A stretch of DNA of 64,000 nt from Microbacterium sp. nov. GSS16 (GTDB lineage: Bacteria; Actinomycetota; Actinomycetes; Actinomycetales; Microbacteriaceae): the NCBI RefSeq assembly GCF_028198145.1, contig NZ_CP116338.1, positions 186,001 through 250,000 of the forward strand, read 5' to 3'. Of this stretch, positions 35,775 to 44,336 are shown one piece after another. Positions within the stretch are counted from its first letter, which is position 1. The number at the start of each line of letters is the position of its first letter. The position numbers were made by a program, and so were the translations under genes. The notes under the pieces were generated by a model. The model had not been told where the DNA came from and ran no database searches. It was given only the letters and a program-made list of their open reading frames with translations.

Positions 35775-36877
35775 ACTCCTAAAGAAACTGCACGGTTGAG
35801 GCTTTGTTCATACCGTGCGCACACGAGGTGCCAGTTGTAGAATTCGGTCGCACGCTCTTGTCCACGTCGACCGGCAGCCTGTCTTGCATCGTAGTCTGCA
35901 GCGAGCTGCAAGACCTTCTCCGCAATATCAGCAGGACCCCCGTCACAGAAGTGTCCGGCGTCTCCCAAAACTTCTCTGTTGAACACCGTGTCGCGAGCCA
36001 CAACGGGGACCCCCAAAGCCATGGCCTGCACTAGCGCGGGATTTGTGCCGCCCACGGTGTGCCCGTGAAAGTACACAGATGCATGTTGCCACAGGCTGAA
36101 TAGCCGGCGATCATCGCTGATGTGTTTGAGCCAATGAATCCGAGGGTTCTTTCCTGCAAGCATTTGAGCCGCCTCGTCCAACGCACCGCCGAATCCGCTC
36201 GAACCGACGATGACAACATCCAAGTGTTGCGAAATGGAGCTTGCCGCCTCCAGGAATTGCGGGACTGAATTTTCAGGCACGAAACGCGCAACCATCAAGA
36301 CGTAACTCCCCGCATTCAATCCTTCTTCTACTGGGAGCGTTACTTCTACAGCCTCCCCACCGTAGGGGATGTAGTCGCCGAACCGGTTGAATTCAGACTT
36401 CCAGTACCGTGCAATCTCTACCGAGTCGAATATCAACCCAGTACTGTGTTTTGCCGTCAACCTGGCGCCCTCGCGGAACACCCTTTTGGCGACGCGACCC
36501 CATTTATCGCGATCCCACTCAATCCCGTCAACGTTGACGACCGTGGGGATGCCCGCGCGCCGGAGAGAACTAAGCCAAAACCCGTTCGCAACATTCATCA
36601 CTAAGGCCACATCCGGTCTGCGGCGTTTTGCATGCAATACCGAAGTGAGACCGTAGGTAAGCGTTGTCAAAGCGCTAGAGTCGAGGCCAACGGTTTCGAC
36701 GACCTGGACACGAGAGTCCCGGTTTATGTCGTCCGCTCGAGTTTGGCCCGGCCGCGAGTACACACTGACGTCCCAACCCTTATCGGCTAAATACGGAGCA
36801 AGCTTTCGAACGGCCGTCTCGAAGCCCCCGTAATAGCTGGGGTATCCTCTCGTGCCAATTATCGCGACCGATTTCAT
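35771..36877 (-). CDS. GT4 glycosyltransferase with DUF1972 N-terminal domain
   Basis: A 368-residue enzyme of the Cps2T/RgpA type, usually beta-1,4-rhamnosyltransferases. The N terminus VAIIGTRGYPSYYGGFETAVRKLAPYL is the DUF1972 hallmark; the C-terminal GT4 part has VLMVARFVPENSVPQFLEA, HVGGTNPALVQAMALGVPVVARD and the acidic signature. ATG 36877 (MKSVAIIGTRG) was chosen over the frame start 13 codons earlier because family members begin there. In rhamnose-containing capsules this enzyme acts early after the priming sugar. Confidence 0.92.
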   Translation of the reverse strand: MKSVAIIGTRGYPSYYGGFETAVRKLAPYLADKGWDVSVYSRPGQTRADDINRDSRVQVVETVGLDSSALTTLTYGLTSVLHAKRRRPDVALVMNVANGFWLSSLRRAGIPTVVNVDGIEWDRDKWGRVAKRVFREGARLTAKHSTGLIFDSVEIARYWKSEFNRFGDYIPYGGEAVEVTLPVEEGLNAGSYVLMVARFVPENSVPQFLEAASSISQHLDVVIVGSSGFGGALDEAAQMLAGKNPRIHWLKHISDDRRLFSLWQHASVYFHGHTVGGTNPALVQAMALGVPVVARDTVFNREVLGDAGHFCDGGPADIAEKVLQLAADYDARQAAGRRGQERATEFYNWHLVCARYEQSLNRAVSLGV

Positions 36878-36932
36878 TCTTTTATTTCTTCCCTCAACTG
36901 TCGACATAAGTTCCATCTCTTAAGTCTGCCCG

Positions 36933-38165
36933 CTAGGAACGGCCTCCACGGCGGAGTAGCCACGCTGCGAGTGCTAGCTTCAAAACCCCAATGCTCGTCA
37001 TGCAAACGATGAGGCCGTCGACGCCCGCGAAGAGTACCCCCAAGACCTGAAGTACCATTTCCAGCGAGACGGAGGCCAACCTCAGCATGTTCATGCGAAC
37101 TGGGTTCCAAATCAACCTTTTGGACAAGAGGCCGACTTCCAGCATTTGGGCGCCAACGAACGACAGTCCAACCGGCACAAGGAACTCGAGCGAGTTTATT
37201 AAGAGCGGAATCAGTTCGATGTGAGGGATGATAACCCATCCAATCGTTGCAAACGCTCCCGTGGAGATAAACACAAAAGCGGACCAACGCAACATAGTTC
37301 GCCTGGAACTTGAACCCGAAACGCTTTCGTCAAGCACACGAAGCAGTAGCAATGGGTATAGAGCTTGGATGACCGCGAAAACAGGTGAGTAGACTGCTGA
37401 GTATGCCAATCTCAGTCCCGCGGTCGGTGCCGCTAGCCCAGCTGCAAACAAGATAAGTGGGCCCAGCTGAGACCCCACGCTGACGTACAGAGATTCCAGC
37501 CCGAGGCCAAGAGCTAAACGGCCCTGAATCCGTCGCTTAGCCGATGGCAAACGAGCGCTAGCTGTAACGACGCCTGCAACGCACGCATGTGCCGCCGCGC
37601 CTACTGCCACGGAAGGCATAGCGTCGAGTTCGAGCCAGTGGCATACGCCCAACGCCGTGGAGATTGAAACAAAATACAAGATGCTAACTAATGCGGCATG
37701 GAAGCGCGCGCGCATGATCACGAGGTAGTAGTGCTGAACGTCCCCCAGAAGGACGGCCCCCGCCCATACGCATACTGAAAGTAGAAACGGATACGACGGG
37801 ACCCGATTAATAAGCGAGACCAACAGAATACCCGCGAAAAGAAACAGGAAAAGTCCGGCGGAAGTCATCCAGACCGAGCTTCGGTCGATACCCGTCGCGG
37901 AGGAAATCTTGTTTCGAGCATTCGCGATGATCTGACTATCCACTCCGGCAGATCGATTCACGGCGACTGCGACCAGAACAATTGCCAAAATTGTACTGTA
38001 GAACGCAAACTCTTGGACATCTAAGTCGGCAGCAATCGCTAAGTTTGAAAGGAAGAACGCGGCGGACCAAAACCCTTGGTCCACGATGCGAATCAGCACG
38101 CCACTCTTCGCCGCGCCTATGGTCACTTTTTTGAATCTAGCGCGGTTCTTAGGACTACCTTGCAC
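36933..38165 (-). CDS. Wzx-like polysaccharide flippase
   Basis: A 410-residue membrane protein with about twelve helices and low sequence conservation, fitting the MOP/Wzx family that flips lipid-linked repeat units. It starts near RFKKVTIGAAKSGVLIRIVDQGFWSAAFFLSNLAIA; the stretch LRLAYSAVYSPVFAVIQALYPLLLLRVL is typical of the middle helices. The GTG start at 38165, 11 bases inside the preceding gene, gives a sensible N terminus; GTG 38123 is an alternative, and the open frame to 38252 is not supported. Assignment rests on topology and on its place between glycosyltransferase genes. Confidence 0.78.
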   Translation of the reverse strand: MQGSPKNRARFKKVTIGAAKSGVLIRIVDQGFWSAAFFLSNLAIAADLDVQEFAFYSTILAIVLVAVAVNRSAGVDSQIIANARNKISSATGIDRSSVWMTSAGLFLFLFAGILLVSLINRVPSYPFLLSVCVWAGAVLLGDVQHYYLVIMRARFHAALVSILYFVSISTALGVCHWLELDAMPSVAVGAAAHACVAGVVTASARLPSAKRRIQGRLALGLGLESLYVSVGSQLGPLILFAAGLAAPTAGLRLAYSAVYSPVFAVIQALYPLLLLRVLDESVSGSSSRRTMLRWSAFVFISTGAFATIGWVIIPHIELIPLLINSLEFLVPVGLSFVGAQMLEVGLLSKRLIWNPVRMNMLRLASVSLEMVLQVLGVLFAGVDGLIVCMTSIGVLKLALAAWLLRRGGRS

Positions 38166-39354
38166 GACGGGCGGCCTCAAGCATTTCGGTAAGTCGCAGA
38201 TGCATACGCCTTGGCCCCCAGTAGTCGTTCGGTTCTGGTCGGACCGATACACTTATTTCTTTCACGGCGGCAGCTATCGCCCCGAGCGGATCCGTCGCGG
38301 ACGGGTCGACAATTTCTCCGTGCCCTCCGCACAGACGCAGGCTGTCAGCCGCTCCGGTTTCATCGAAGCAAATAACCGGTAGCCCGACCGACACCGCCTC
38401 TCCAATGACGCCACAGGATCCTTCCGAACTAGACGGATGCAGCAGAACCGTAGACGATGTCATGTGTCTCAACACGTCTTGCGGCGGTAGAGAGCCTAGG
38501 AATTCCACTTGTGACCCAACTCCGAGCTCTTCCACTATACTCGATAGGTAATTTTCTTTGCCCGCCGGAGGCTGGCCAATTATTGCTAACGTTGCGTTGC
38601 ACATTTCTGGCCGGGCCATGAGTTCGACTGCTATTTCAAGCCGTTTTAGCGGTATTATTCGTGCCACGGCCAGTATTCGCGGGGCGGAAGGATCGCGATC
38701 TTGAGAATCCACGGGATCTACGTCACCATCGCGATCGAGTATTACCGTGTTGGGGAAATATTCGACTTCTGTGCTGCCGATGCGAGTATCGCCAAGCAAT
38801 GCCTGTGTAAAAATGATATCCGGACGACTGCGGGCCACATTGAGCGCCAAAGCGATCTTTTTTACTTTTGCCAGAAGGGCGTATGCAATGAAGTATCCAT
38901 ACCTATCGGGAGTGTGTTGCGAGACCAAGTGCACATGAGGATTCTGCTTGGAACCCACAGGTCCCCAGACTTTCAACGCACTGGAAGACGCAACGAAAGG
39001 GGGCGGGGTTAGTTCGCTAGCGAAGGTTACGTGGTGATGATAAATAGGGTCGTGGCGTTCGAGCCGCACAGCTTTCCGCGCCTCTGCGAGCCAGAATAGA
39101 TAGCGCAATCGATGCGGAAGACGCTGATGACGCGACCCTACCGCTCGCACCTCAATTTCGTCCGGCAGGAAGTCGCGTGCTAGCCATTCGGACAGATCGG
39201 CCGCCGAATCGTGGTTGGTGATAACGAGCAGCTGCACTCCGCTTTCCGCCGCGATTCGTGCTGTCACTCGAACTATCGAAGCCCCTACGGCAGACTCTCC
39301 TGGCAGGTAAGGATTGGCGGCATAAGCCGTAATTAGGATCCTTTGCGCCTTCAT
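38155..39354 (-). CDS. GT4 glycosyltransferase
   Basis: A 399-residue GT-B enzyme. It begins MKAQRILITAYAANPYLPGES, then shows VWGPVGS in the acceptor domain. The donor domain has RILAVARIIPLKRLEIAVELM, NATLAIIGQPPAGKENYL, VEFLGSLPPQDVLRHM and LHPSSSEGSCGVIGEAVSVGLPVICFD, the family 4 E-x7-E region. Substrate unknown. It follows the acetyltransferase gene by two bases and overlaps the flippase gene. Confidence 0.92.
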   Translation of the reverse strand: MKAQRILITAYAANPYLPGESAVGASIVRVTARIAAESGVQLLVITNHDSAADLSEWLARDFLPDEIEVRAVGSRHQRLPHRLRYLFWLAEARKAVRLERHDPIYHHHVTFASELTPPPFVASSSALKVWGPVGSKQNPHVHLVSQHTPDRYGYFIAYALLAKVKKIALALNVARSRPDIIFTQALLGDTRIGSTEVEYFPNTVILDRDGDVDPVDSQDRDPSAPRILAVARIIPLKRLEIAVELMARPEMCNATLAIIGQPPAGKENYLSSIVEELGVGSQVEFLGSLPPQDVLRHMTSSTVLLHPSSSEGSCGVIGEAVSVGLPVICFDETGAADSLRLCGGHGEIVDPSATDPLGAIAAAVKEISVSVRPEPNDYWGPRRMHLRLTEMLEAARRAR

Positions 39355-39356
39355 AA

Positions 39357-39866
39357 CTACCGATCATCCGTTTCTAAGGGCGGCAACTCGCGCATTAGTT
39401 TCGCCGGGTTTCCTGCGTACACGCTGTTAGCAGGCACATCCTTCGTGACAACCGACCCCGCGCCCACTATCGCGCCCGGCCCAATAGTCACCCCGGGCAT
39501 CACAACCACTCGCGCGCCCACCCAGCTGCCGTCGCCGATTTCGATCGGCGTCCCTGTTGCGAGCCCGGCTCTCTGCCCGGTTTCGCCGACCACATGGCTC
39601 GACGTAATTAGCGTTGTCTGGAAACCTATGGAGCAGTCTTTACCGATTACTATTGCCCCGGCGTTATCAAAGAAGGACTCACGATTAACGAAAGACCTGT
39701 CGCCGATGTGGATGTTCGTGCCGCCAAAGAAGCAGGCTGGCCCTATCGACACGCTCGAACCAATGCTGAGCCCGAAGAGGGCCAACAAGCGTGCCCTCCA
39801 TCGGTTCGGAAGAATTCCCGACGCGATGCATGCATTGATTGTCGAATCGTGAAGAACTCGCTTCAT
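39357..39866 (-). CDS. Hexapeptide-repeat O-acetyltransferase
   Basis: A 169-residue left-handed beta-helix acetyltransferase of the maltose/NodL type. Hexapeptide turns are visible (SIGPACFFGGTNIHIGDRSFVNRE, IVIGKDCSIGF). The C-terminal block IEIGDGSWVGARVVVMPGVTIGPGAIVGAGSVVTKDVP and AGNPAKLMREL are diagnostic. The likely catalytic His is in SSHVVGE. It transfers acetyl from acetyl-CoA to a sugar hydroxyl or to a lipid-linked intermediate. It is the first gene after the priming transferase, 90 bases downstream. Confidence 0.93.
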   Translation of the reverse strand: MKRVLHDSTINACIASGILPNRWRARLLALFGLSIGSSVSIGPACFFGGTNIHIGDRSFVNRESFFDNAGAIVIGKDCSIGFQTTLITSSHVVGETGQRAGLATGTPIEIGDGSWVGARVVVMPGVTIGPGAIVGAGSVVTKDVPANSVYAGNPAKLMRELPPLETDDR

Positions 39867-39956
39867 TGTATTCTCATCCTGATGTGCAGCTTTCTTCGCA
39901 GGATTGGACGCACGTCGTACGGTTGTCGCGCTACCATGCAGTTCATAGGCGCACGC

Positions 39957-41396
39957 TTAATATGATCCGGTGGACCTGATCACGACCGCGACGGTGCGAA
40001 GCACGATCAAGATGTCGCCGACGAGGGACCAATTTTCGACGTAGTACAGATCGAGCCGCACGCTGTCCTCCCATGTCAAATCGCTGCGACCGCTCACCTG
40101 CCACAGTCCGGTGATGCCGGGTTTGACAAGCAGTCGCCGCCGTGTCCACTGGTCGTATTGCTCAACTTCGTGCGCCAGCGGCGGACGGGGGCCAACGAGC
40201 GACATCTCGCCGCGCAACACATTCACCAATTGAGGCAGTTCGTCCAGGCTGTATTTACGCAGGAACGCACCGATGCGTGTAACTCGCGGATCGCTGCGCA
40301 TCTTGAATAGCACTCCGTTTCCGTCGGACTGGTCGAGAAGGCCGGGCAGCCGATCTTCTGCGTCCGCGACCATCGACCGGAACTTCAGCATGGCGAAGCT
40401 CTTACCGTTGAGACCAATTCTCTGCTGGCGGAAGAAGGCCGCGCCCGGGCTGTCAGTCCGCACGAGAATCGCGAGGACCAAGAACAGCGGACTCAATACC
40501 ACCAGTCCGAGCGCACTGACCATGACGTCAGCTGAGCGTTTGACGAACCGTCGACGCCCGGTCAGTCGCGGATGCTCGACATGTATCAGAGGCATGCCCG
40601 CCACTGGACGCGCGTGAATTCGCGGGCCAGCCACGTCCGTGAGTGAGGCGGCGACAATCAGATCAACGCGCCGCTGATCGAGTTCCCACCCAATCTCTCG
40701 GAGGCGCCGCGGAGAGATGCGGTCCGCATTCACCATGATGAGGGTGTCTGCTCTCTCCGCCTGGACCACATCGAGGATGTCGTCGTAGGAGCCGAGCACC
40801 TCTGCGCCGTTGGAGAGCGCCATCGGCGTCCCATGCTCCGTTATCACGCCCGCGATATCGAACCCTGCGAAGGCGTCACGCGTCAGAGAGGAAGTGACGT
40901 GCGCGACCTTATTACGTTCGCCGACGACCACCGTGCGGTACATGTTCCTACCCCGCTGGCGCTGGGTGTGGAGACGGCGCCGCCAGAACCAGCGAGCGAA
41001 CAGCAGCAGCACCATGCCGAGCGGCAGTGCGATCAGCAGGTACCCGCGCCCGATGTCTGCCTTCGCCAGGTAGGCGACAATGGCCAGCGCACCGAAGACG
41101 AACAGCGTCGAGTTAACGACTCGCTTGTATTCCGTCGGACCGATACCGAAGACCGTCGGATGCCTGGTCTCACCGGCGGCAAGGGCGAACAACCATGCGA
41201 CGACGAGGCCAGCAGACACTATCGCGTATGTCACGGCGAACTCGTTGTATCTGGGGAGCGGCACCTGCAACTCGGCCAGGGTTGACCCGAATCGCAGTGC
41301 TTGTGCGCCGAACACCGCGACGATGACAACGACCACGTCTGTGAGCAGCAGCTTTCGCCCGTACCGGGTCTCCCAGGCGGGCGTGCCGACGCTCAT
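39957..41396 (-). CDS. Polyprenyl glycosylphosphotransferase (priming), locus 1
   Basis: A 479-residue WbaP/CpsE-type enzyme that starts repeat-unit assembly by moving hexose-1-phosphate to undecaprenyl phosphate. Four or five N-terminal helices and a CoA-binding-like middle domain (TVVVGERNKVAHV) precede the catalytic part: RSADVMVSALGLVVLSPLF, FFRQQRIGLNGKSFAMLKFRSM, YSLDELPQLVNVLRGEMSLVGPRPPL and KPGITGLWQVSGRSDLTWEDSVRLD. It is about 45 percent like the paralogue at 47112 by eye in this part. It heads the minus-strand biosynthetic operon. Confidence 0.95.
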   Translation of the reverse strand: MSVGTPAWETRYGRKLLLTDVVVVIVAVFGAQALRFGSTLAELQVPLPRYNEFAVTYAIVSAGLVVAWLFALAAGETRHPTVFGIGPTEYKRVVNSTLFVFGALAIVAYLAKADIGRGYLLIALPLGMVLLLFARWFWRRRLHTQRQRGRNMYRTVVVGERNKVAHVTSSLTRDAFAGFDIAGVITEHGTPMALSNGAEVLGSYDDILDVVQAERADTLIMVNADRISPRRLREIGWELDQRRVDLIVAASLTDVAGPRIHARPVAGMPLIHVEHPRLTGRRRFVKRSADVMVSALGLVVLSPLFLVLAILVRTDSPGAAFFRQQRIGLNGKSFAMLKFRSMVADAEDRLPGLLDQSDGNGVLFKMRSDPRVTRIGAFLRKYSLDELPQLVNVLRGEMSLVGPRPPLAHEVEQYDQWTRRRLLVKPGITGLWQVSGRSDLTWEDSVRLDLYYVENWSLVGDILIVLRTVAVVIRSTGSY

Positions 41397-41516
41397 TGGT
41401 ACCTACCGTCCGCGGTCAGACGGTCAGCTTCTACGATCACGCGCTCGACCCCGAGCTCATCACACTCTCCCCACGTTGTACTCCCCGAGTGTCCTTCAGA
41501 TTGAGAACGCAAGACG

Positions 41517-42758
41517 TCAACGGCTGGCGCCCTCGGCGCCAGTTCCCCCACCGTCCCCGGGCCCAGTAGGCGACTGTGACGGTTCCGGTTCGGTCGGCTT
41601 AGGCTCCTCGGGCGGAGGCTGCGTCGGTGAGGGCCGTCCCCCTGGCACTGACGGTCGCTGCTCTTGCTCGCTCTCAGCCCGCTCGCGTTCTTCCCTCTGA
41701 CGCTGCTCTTCGCGGACGCGATTGGCATAGACCTGAGAGCCAACCAGCGCGAAGACGGCGTCACGGTACTGTGCCAGCGTCTGTCGGCCGGAGTCGGTTC
41801 GCAGATCAGCTGCAGCAACAGCGCCGACCGCGGTGGTGACAGCATCCTTGTACTTGGACGTAGCGTCGGGATGCTCGGCGATCACCTTCTCCGCCGCGGT
41901 GCGAAAGCTTCCCGCGAACACTCCCAGTTGCGCCGCGAAGGCAGCCTCATGATCGCGCAGCTGCGCACGGGTCTCGCGTAGCTCAGCGGTCAGCCTGTCG
42001 ACATCTGCCAGGTGCTGCTGCGCGCGATCGATGGCGGCGCCGACATCGACCAGTGAGTCGTCATCGACGGTGCTGTGTTCGTAAGGCTCGGGGAGCGGAG
42101 GTAGTGCGATCCCAGCCAGCTCGCCCCGATACGTGTCGATCGACGCCGACACCTTCTCGAGCGCGGCGGGGTCGATGATGTCGATGCGTCCGGCAGCGTC
42201 GGGCACCTCGGTCTCGCCAGGCGGGATGTCGGCAGGGTTGGGTGCTGTGGCGACAGGCGGCAGCGCCGCACGCAGCGCCTCGGCGCGCGCATCCGCCTCG
42301 GCCACGTCGCCGGCGATCTGCTGTCGAGCGTCAGCAAGGGTGGCCTCAGCGCTGGCGATCGTCTTCTCGTCGGCGGCGAGCGCCTGCAGCGCGTCGTCCG
42401 CGGGGCTCGCAGTCGCCGCCTGCACCGCTCCGACGACGGCCGTCGTCGCCACGGCAACGGCGGCCAGTCCCGCAACTGCGACGTTCAGCAGATCTACGCG
42501 TCGGCGGGCGCGCGAGCCGCCGGCCGACTTTGCTGCAGTGCCCGCGACCTCTGCTGGGCGTCGGACGGCGTCGGCGACCAGGGCAGAGAGCGCGTGGCGG
42601 TCTGACGCCCGGTGCGTCACCTCGAGATCACCGCGCCGATCACCCAGCAGCGCCCCGAGCTTGTGCGCTACCGAACGCTGATGGTCCACGCCTGGCTGGC
42701 TTTCGCCGGAGTCGCTCGTGCGCTTCCCGTCGGGAAAGAGATCGCGCAGTGTCGCCAT
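41517..42758 (-). CDS. Hypothetical membrane protein with a coiled extracellular region
   Basis: A 413-residue protein that I do not recognise. A polar cytoplasmic part (1-85) includes a His/Arg-rich stretch; one membrane helix at about 91-113 follows; then a long Ala/Glu/Asp-rich helical region (about 118-360) with likely coiled coils (DEKTIASAEATLADARQQI, DRAQQHLADVDRLTAELRETRAQLRDHEAAF). The tail (about 365-413) is Pro/Glu/Gly-rich and disordered. It is divergent from the tandem BY-kinase genes and lies 120 bases before the priming transferase, so it may organise or anchor the export machinery. Confidence 0.7.
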   Translation of the reverse strand: MATLRDLFPDGKRTSDSGESQPGVDHQRSVAHKLGALLGDRRGDLEVTHRASDRHALSALVADAVRRPAEVAGTAAKSAGGSRARRRVDLLNVAVAGLAAVAVATTAVVGAVQAATASPADDALQALAADEKTIASAEATLADARQQIAGDVAEADARAEALRAALPPVATAPNPADIPPGETEVPDAAGRIDIIDPAALEKVSASIDTYRGELAGIALPPLPEPYEHSTVDDDSLVDVGAAIDRAQQHLADVDRLTAELRETRAQLRDHEAAFAAQLGVFAGSFRTAAEKVIAEHPDATSKYKDAVTTAVGAVAAADLRTDSGRQTLAQYRDAVFALVGSQVYANRVREEQRQREERERAESEQEQRPSVPGGRPSPTQPPPEEPKPTEPEPSQSPTGPGDGGGTGAEGASR

Positions 42759-42878
42759 GAAGCATGCCTCGGGTCGGTGGTGAAAACGTCGACGAGCGCG
42801 CGTCAGAGCGGCGCGGGCGAGCCGATAGTCTCTAGGTTACCCGGGGAGACAGCCTCTTCGTGCCCATTCGGGAGCTTC

Positions 42879-44270
42879 ATGGAATTTCATGACATCGTTC
42901 GCGCGCTGCGACGCCAGTTGATCGTGGTGATCGCCGCGACCGTCATCGGTGTGTGCGCCGGGGCAGTGACAGCGCTGCTGACCCCGCAGCGCTTCGAATC
43001 GTCGGTGCGACAACTGGTCTCCGTCGACCCCGGAACCGCGGCGACCTCGTGGGAACTCGCACAGGCGAGCAGCTATGCGGTGCAGGTCAGCGAGAGCTAC
43101 CGCAGCATCATCACCAGCACGCTCGTGCTTCAGCCCGTGGTCGACGACCTCGGTCTGGACGTCAGTCCTGCCGAGCTGGCCACTAATGTGCGCACGAGCA
43201 TCGGCACACAGGGCGCGCTCATCACCACCACGGTCAGCGACCCGAACCCGGGTCAGGCTGCGCGCATCGCCAACGCCATCGCCGAGAGCTTCAGCAGTGC
43301 GATCACCGATGAGCTCGAGCGTCGCGAGCAGGCGACCGCGTTCAGTATCCGTATGGTCACCGTGCAGCCGGCTGTCGTTCCCACCTCTGCCGCGGCCCCC
43401 AACCTCGCGCTCTCGATCGCGCTGGGCGCCGCGCTCGGCATCGCGGCAGGCGTGGGTCTCGCGGTGCTGCGCACGGTGCTCGACCGTCGCATTCGCACAC
43501 TCGACGACGTCGATCGTGCCGTCAGGGCACCCGTCATCGGCGGCATCACCTACGACCCCGAGGTTCGTAAGCGCCCACTGCTGGTCGCCACGGCGCCGAA
43601 CGATCCACGCGCCGAGGCCTACCGGTCGCTGCGCACCAACCTTCGCTTCCTCTTCCCCACCGACGGCACCAGCGCGGTGTTCGTCGTGACCAGCGCCGGT
43701 CCGTCGGAAGGAAAGTCGACCACCGCCGGCAACCTCGCTCTCGCGCTCAGCGATGCCGGCTACCGAGTGGCCGTTCTCGACGCCGACCTTCGCAAGCCGC
43801 GCCTTGCGAAGCTGTTCGGCATCGAAGGAGCGGTCGGCCTCACCGAGGTGCTCATCGGTCGGGTCTCCGCGCATGAAGTCATGCAGCGATGGGGGCGGAA
43901 CACGCTGTTCCTGTTGCCGGCAGGCACTACGCCGCCCAACCCCGCCGAGATGCTGGGGTCGCATGCCATGCAGGTGCTCATCGACGATCTGCAGGCGGCT
44001 TTCGATGTCATCCTCATCGATGCGCCGCCTGTGCTACCTGTCACCGATGCTGCCGTCGTCGCCCAGCTCGCCACCGGTGTGCTGCTGGTCGCCGCCGCCG
44101 AGGTGACTACCACCGATCAGCTGGTCGCGGCCGCCGACCGCATCGAAGCCGCCGATGCAAAGGTCGTCGGAACAGTGATCACCATGCTGCCGGTGCGCGG
44201 GCCAGACAAGACCGCCTACGGCACCTACGGCTACGGCGCGCACAGCGACCGGGCCGACGCCAAAGCCTGA
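42879..44270 (+). CDS. Wzz-BY-kinase fusion (polysaccharide tyrosine autokinase) 1
   Basis: A 463-residue protein. The N-terminal Wzz domain has helices at about 12-34 and 175-197, with the motif RFESSVRQLVSVDPG between. The BY-kinase part has Walker A SAGPSEGKSTTAG, Walker A' VLDADLRKPR and Walker B VILIDAPPV. The C terminus TAYGTYGYGAHSD supplies a small tyrosine cluster for autophosphorylation. It governs chain length and export. ATG 42879 has GGGAG upstream. It stands 66 bases before a second copy, and the tyrosine phosphatase at 27897 is the likely opposing enzyme. Confidence 0.95.
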   Translation: MEFHDIVRALRRQLIVVIAATVIGVCAGAVTALLTPQRFESSVRQLVSVDPGTAATSWELAQASSYAVQVSESYRSIITSTLVLQPVVDDLGLDVSPAELATNVRTSIGTQGALITTTVSDPNPGQAARIANAIAESFSSAITDELERREQATAFSIRMVTVQPAVVPTSAAAPNLALSIALGAALGIAAGVGLAVLRTVLDRRIRTLDDVDRAVRAPVIGGITYDPEVRKRPLLVATAPNDPRAEAYRSLRTNLRFLFPTDGTSAVFVVTSAGPSEGKSTTAGNLALALSDAGYRVAVLDADLRKPRLAKLFGIEGAVGLTEVLIGRVSAHEVMQRWGRNTLFLLPAGTTPPNPAEMLGSHAMQVLIDDLQAAFDVILIDAPPVLPVTDAAVVAQLATGVLLVAAAEVTTTDQLVAAADRIEAADAKVVGTVITMLPVRGPDKTAYGTYGYGAHSDRADAKA

Positions 44271-44336
44271 TTTTTCACCCTCCCCGGTGTGTGACAATCG
44301 ACTGAGCTGGGGAAAAAAACCAAGGAGAACATTCGC

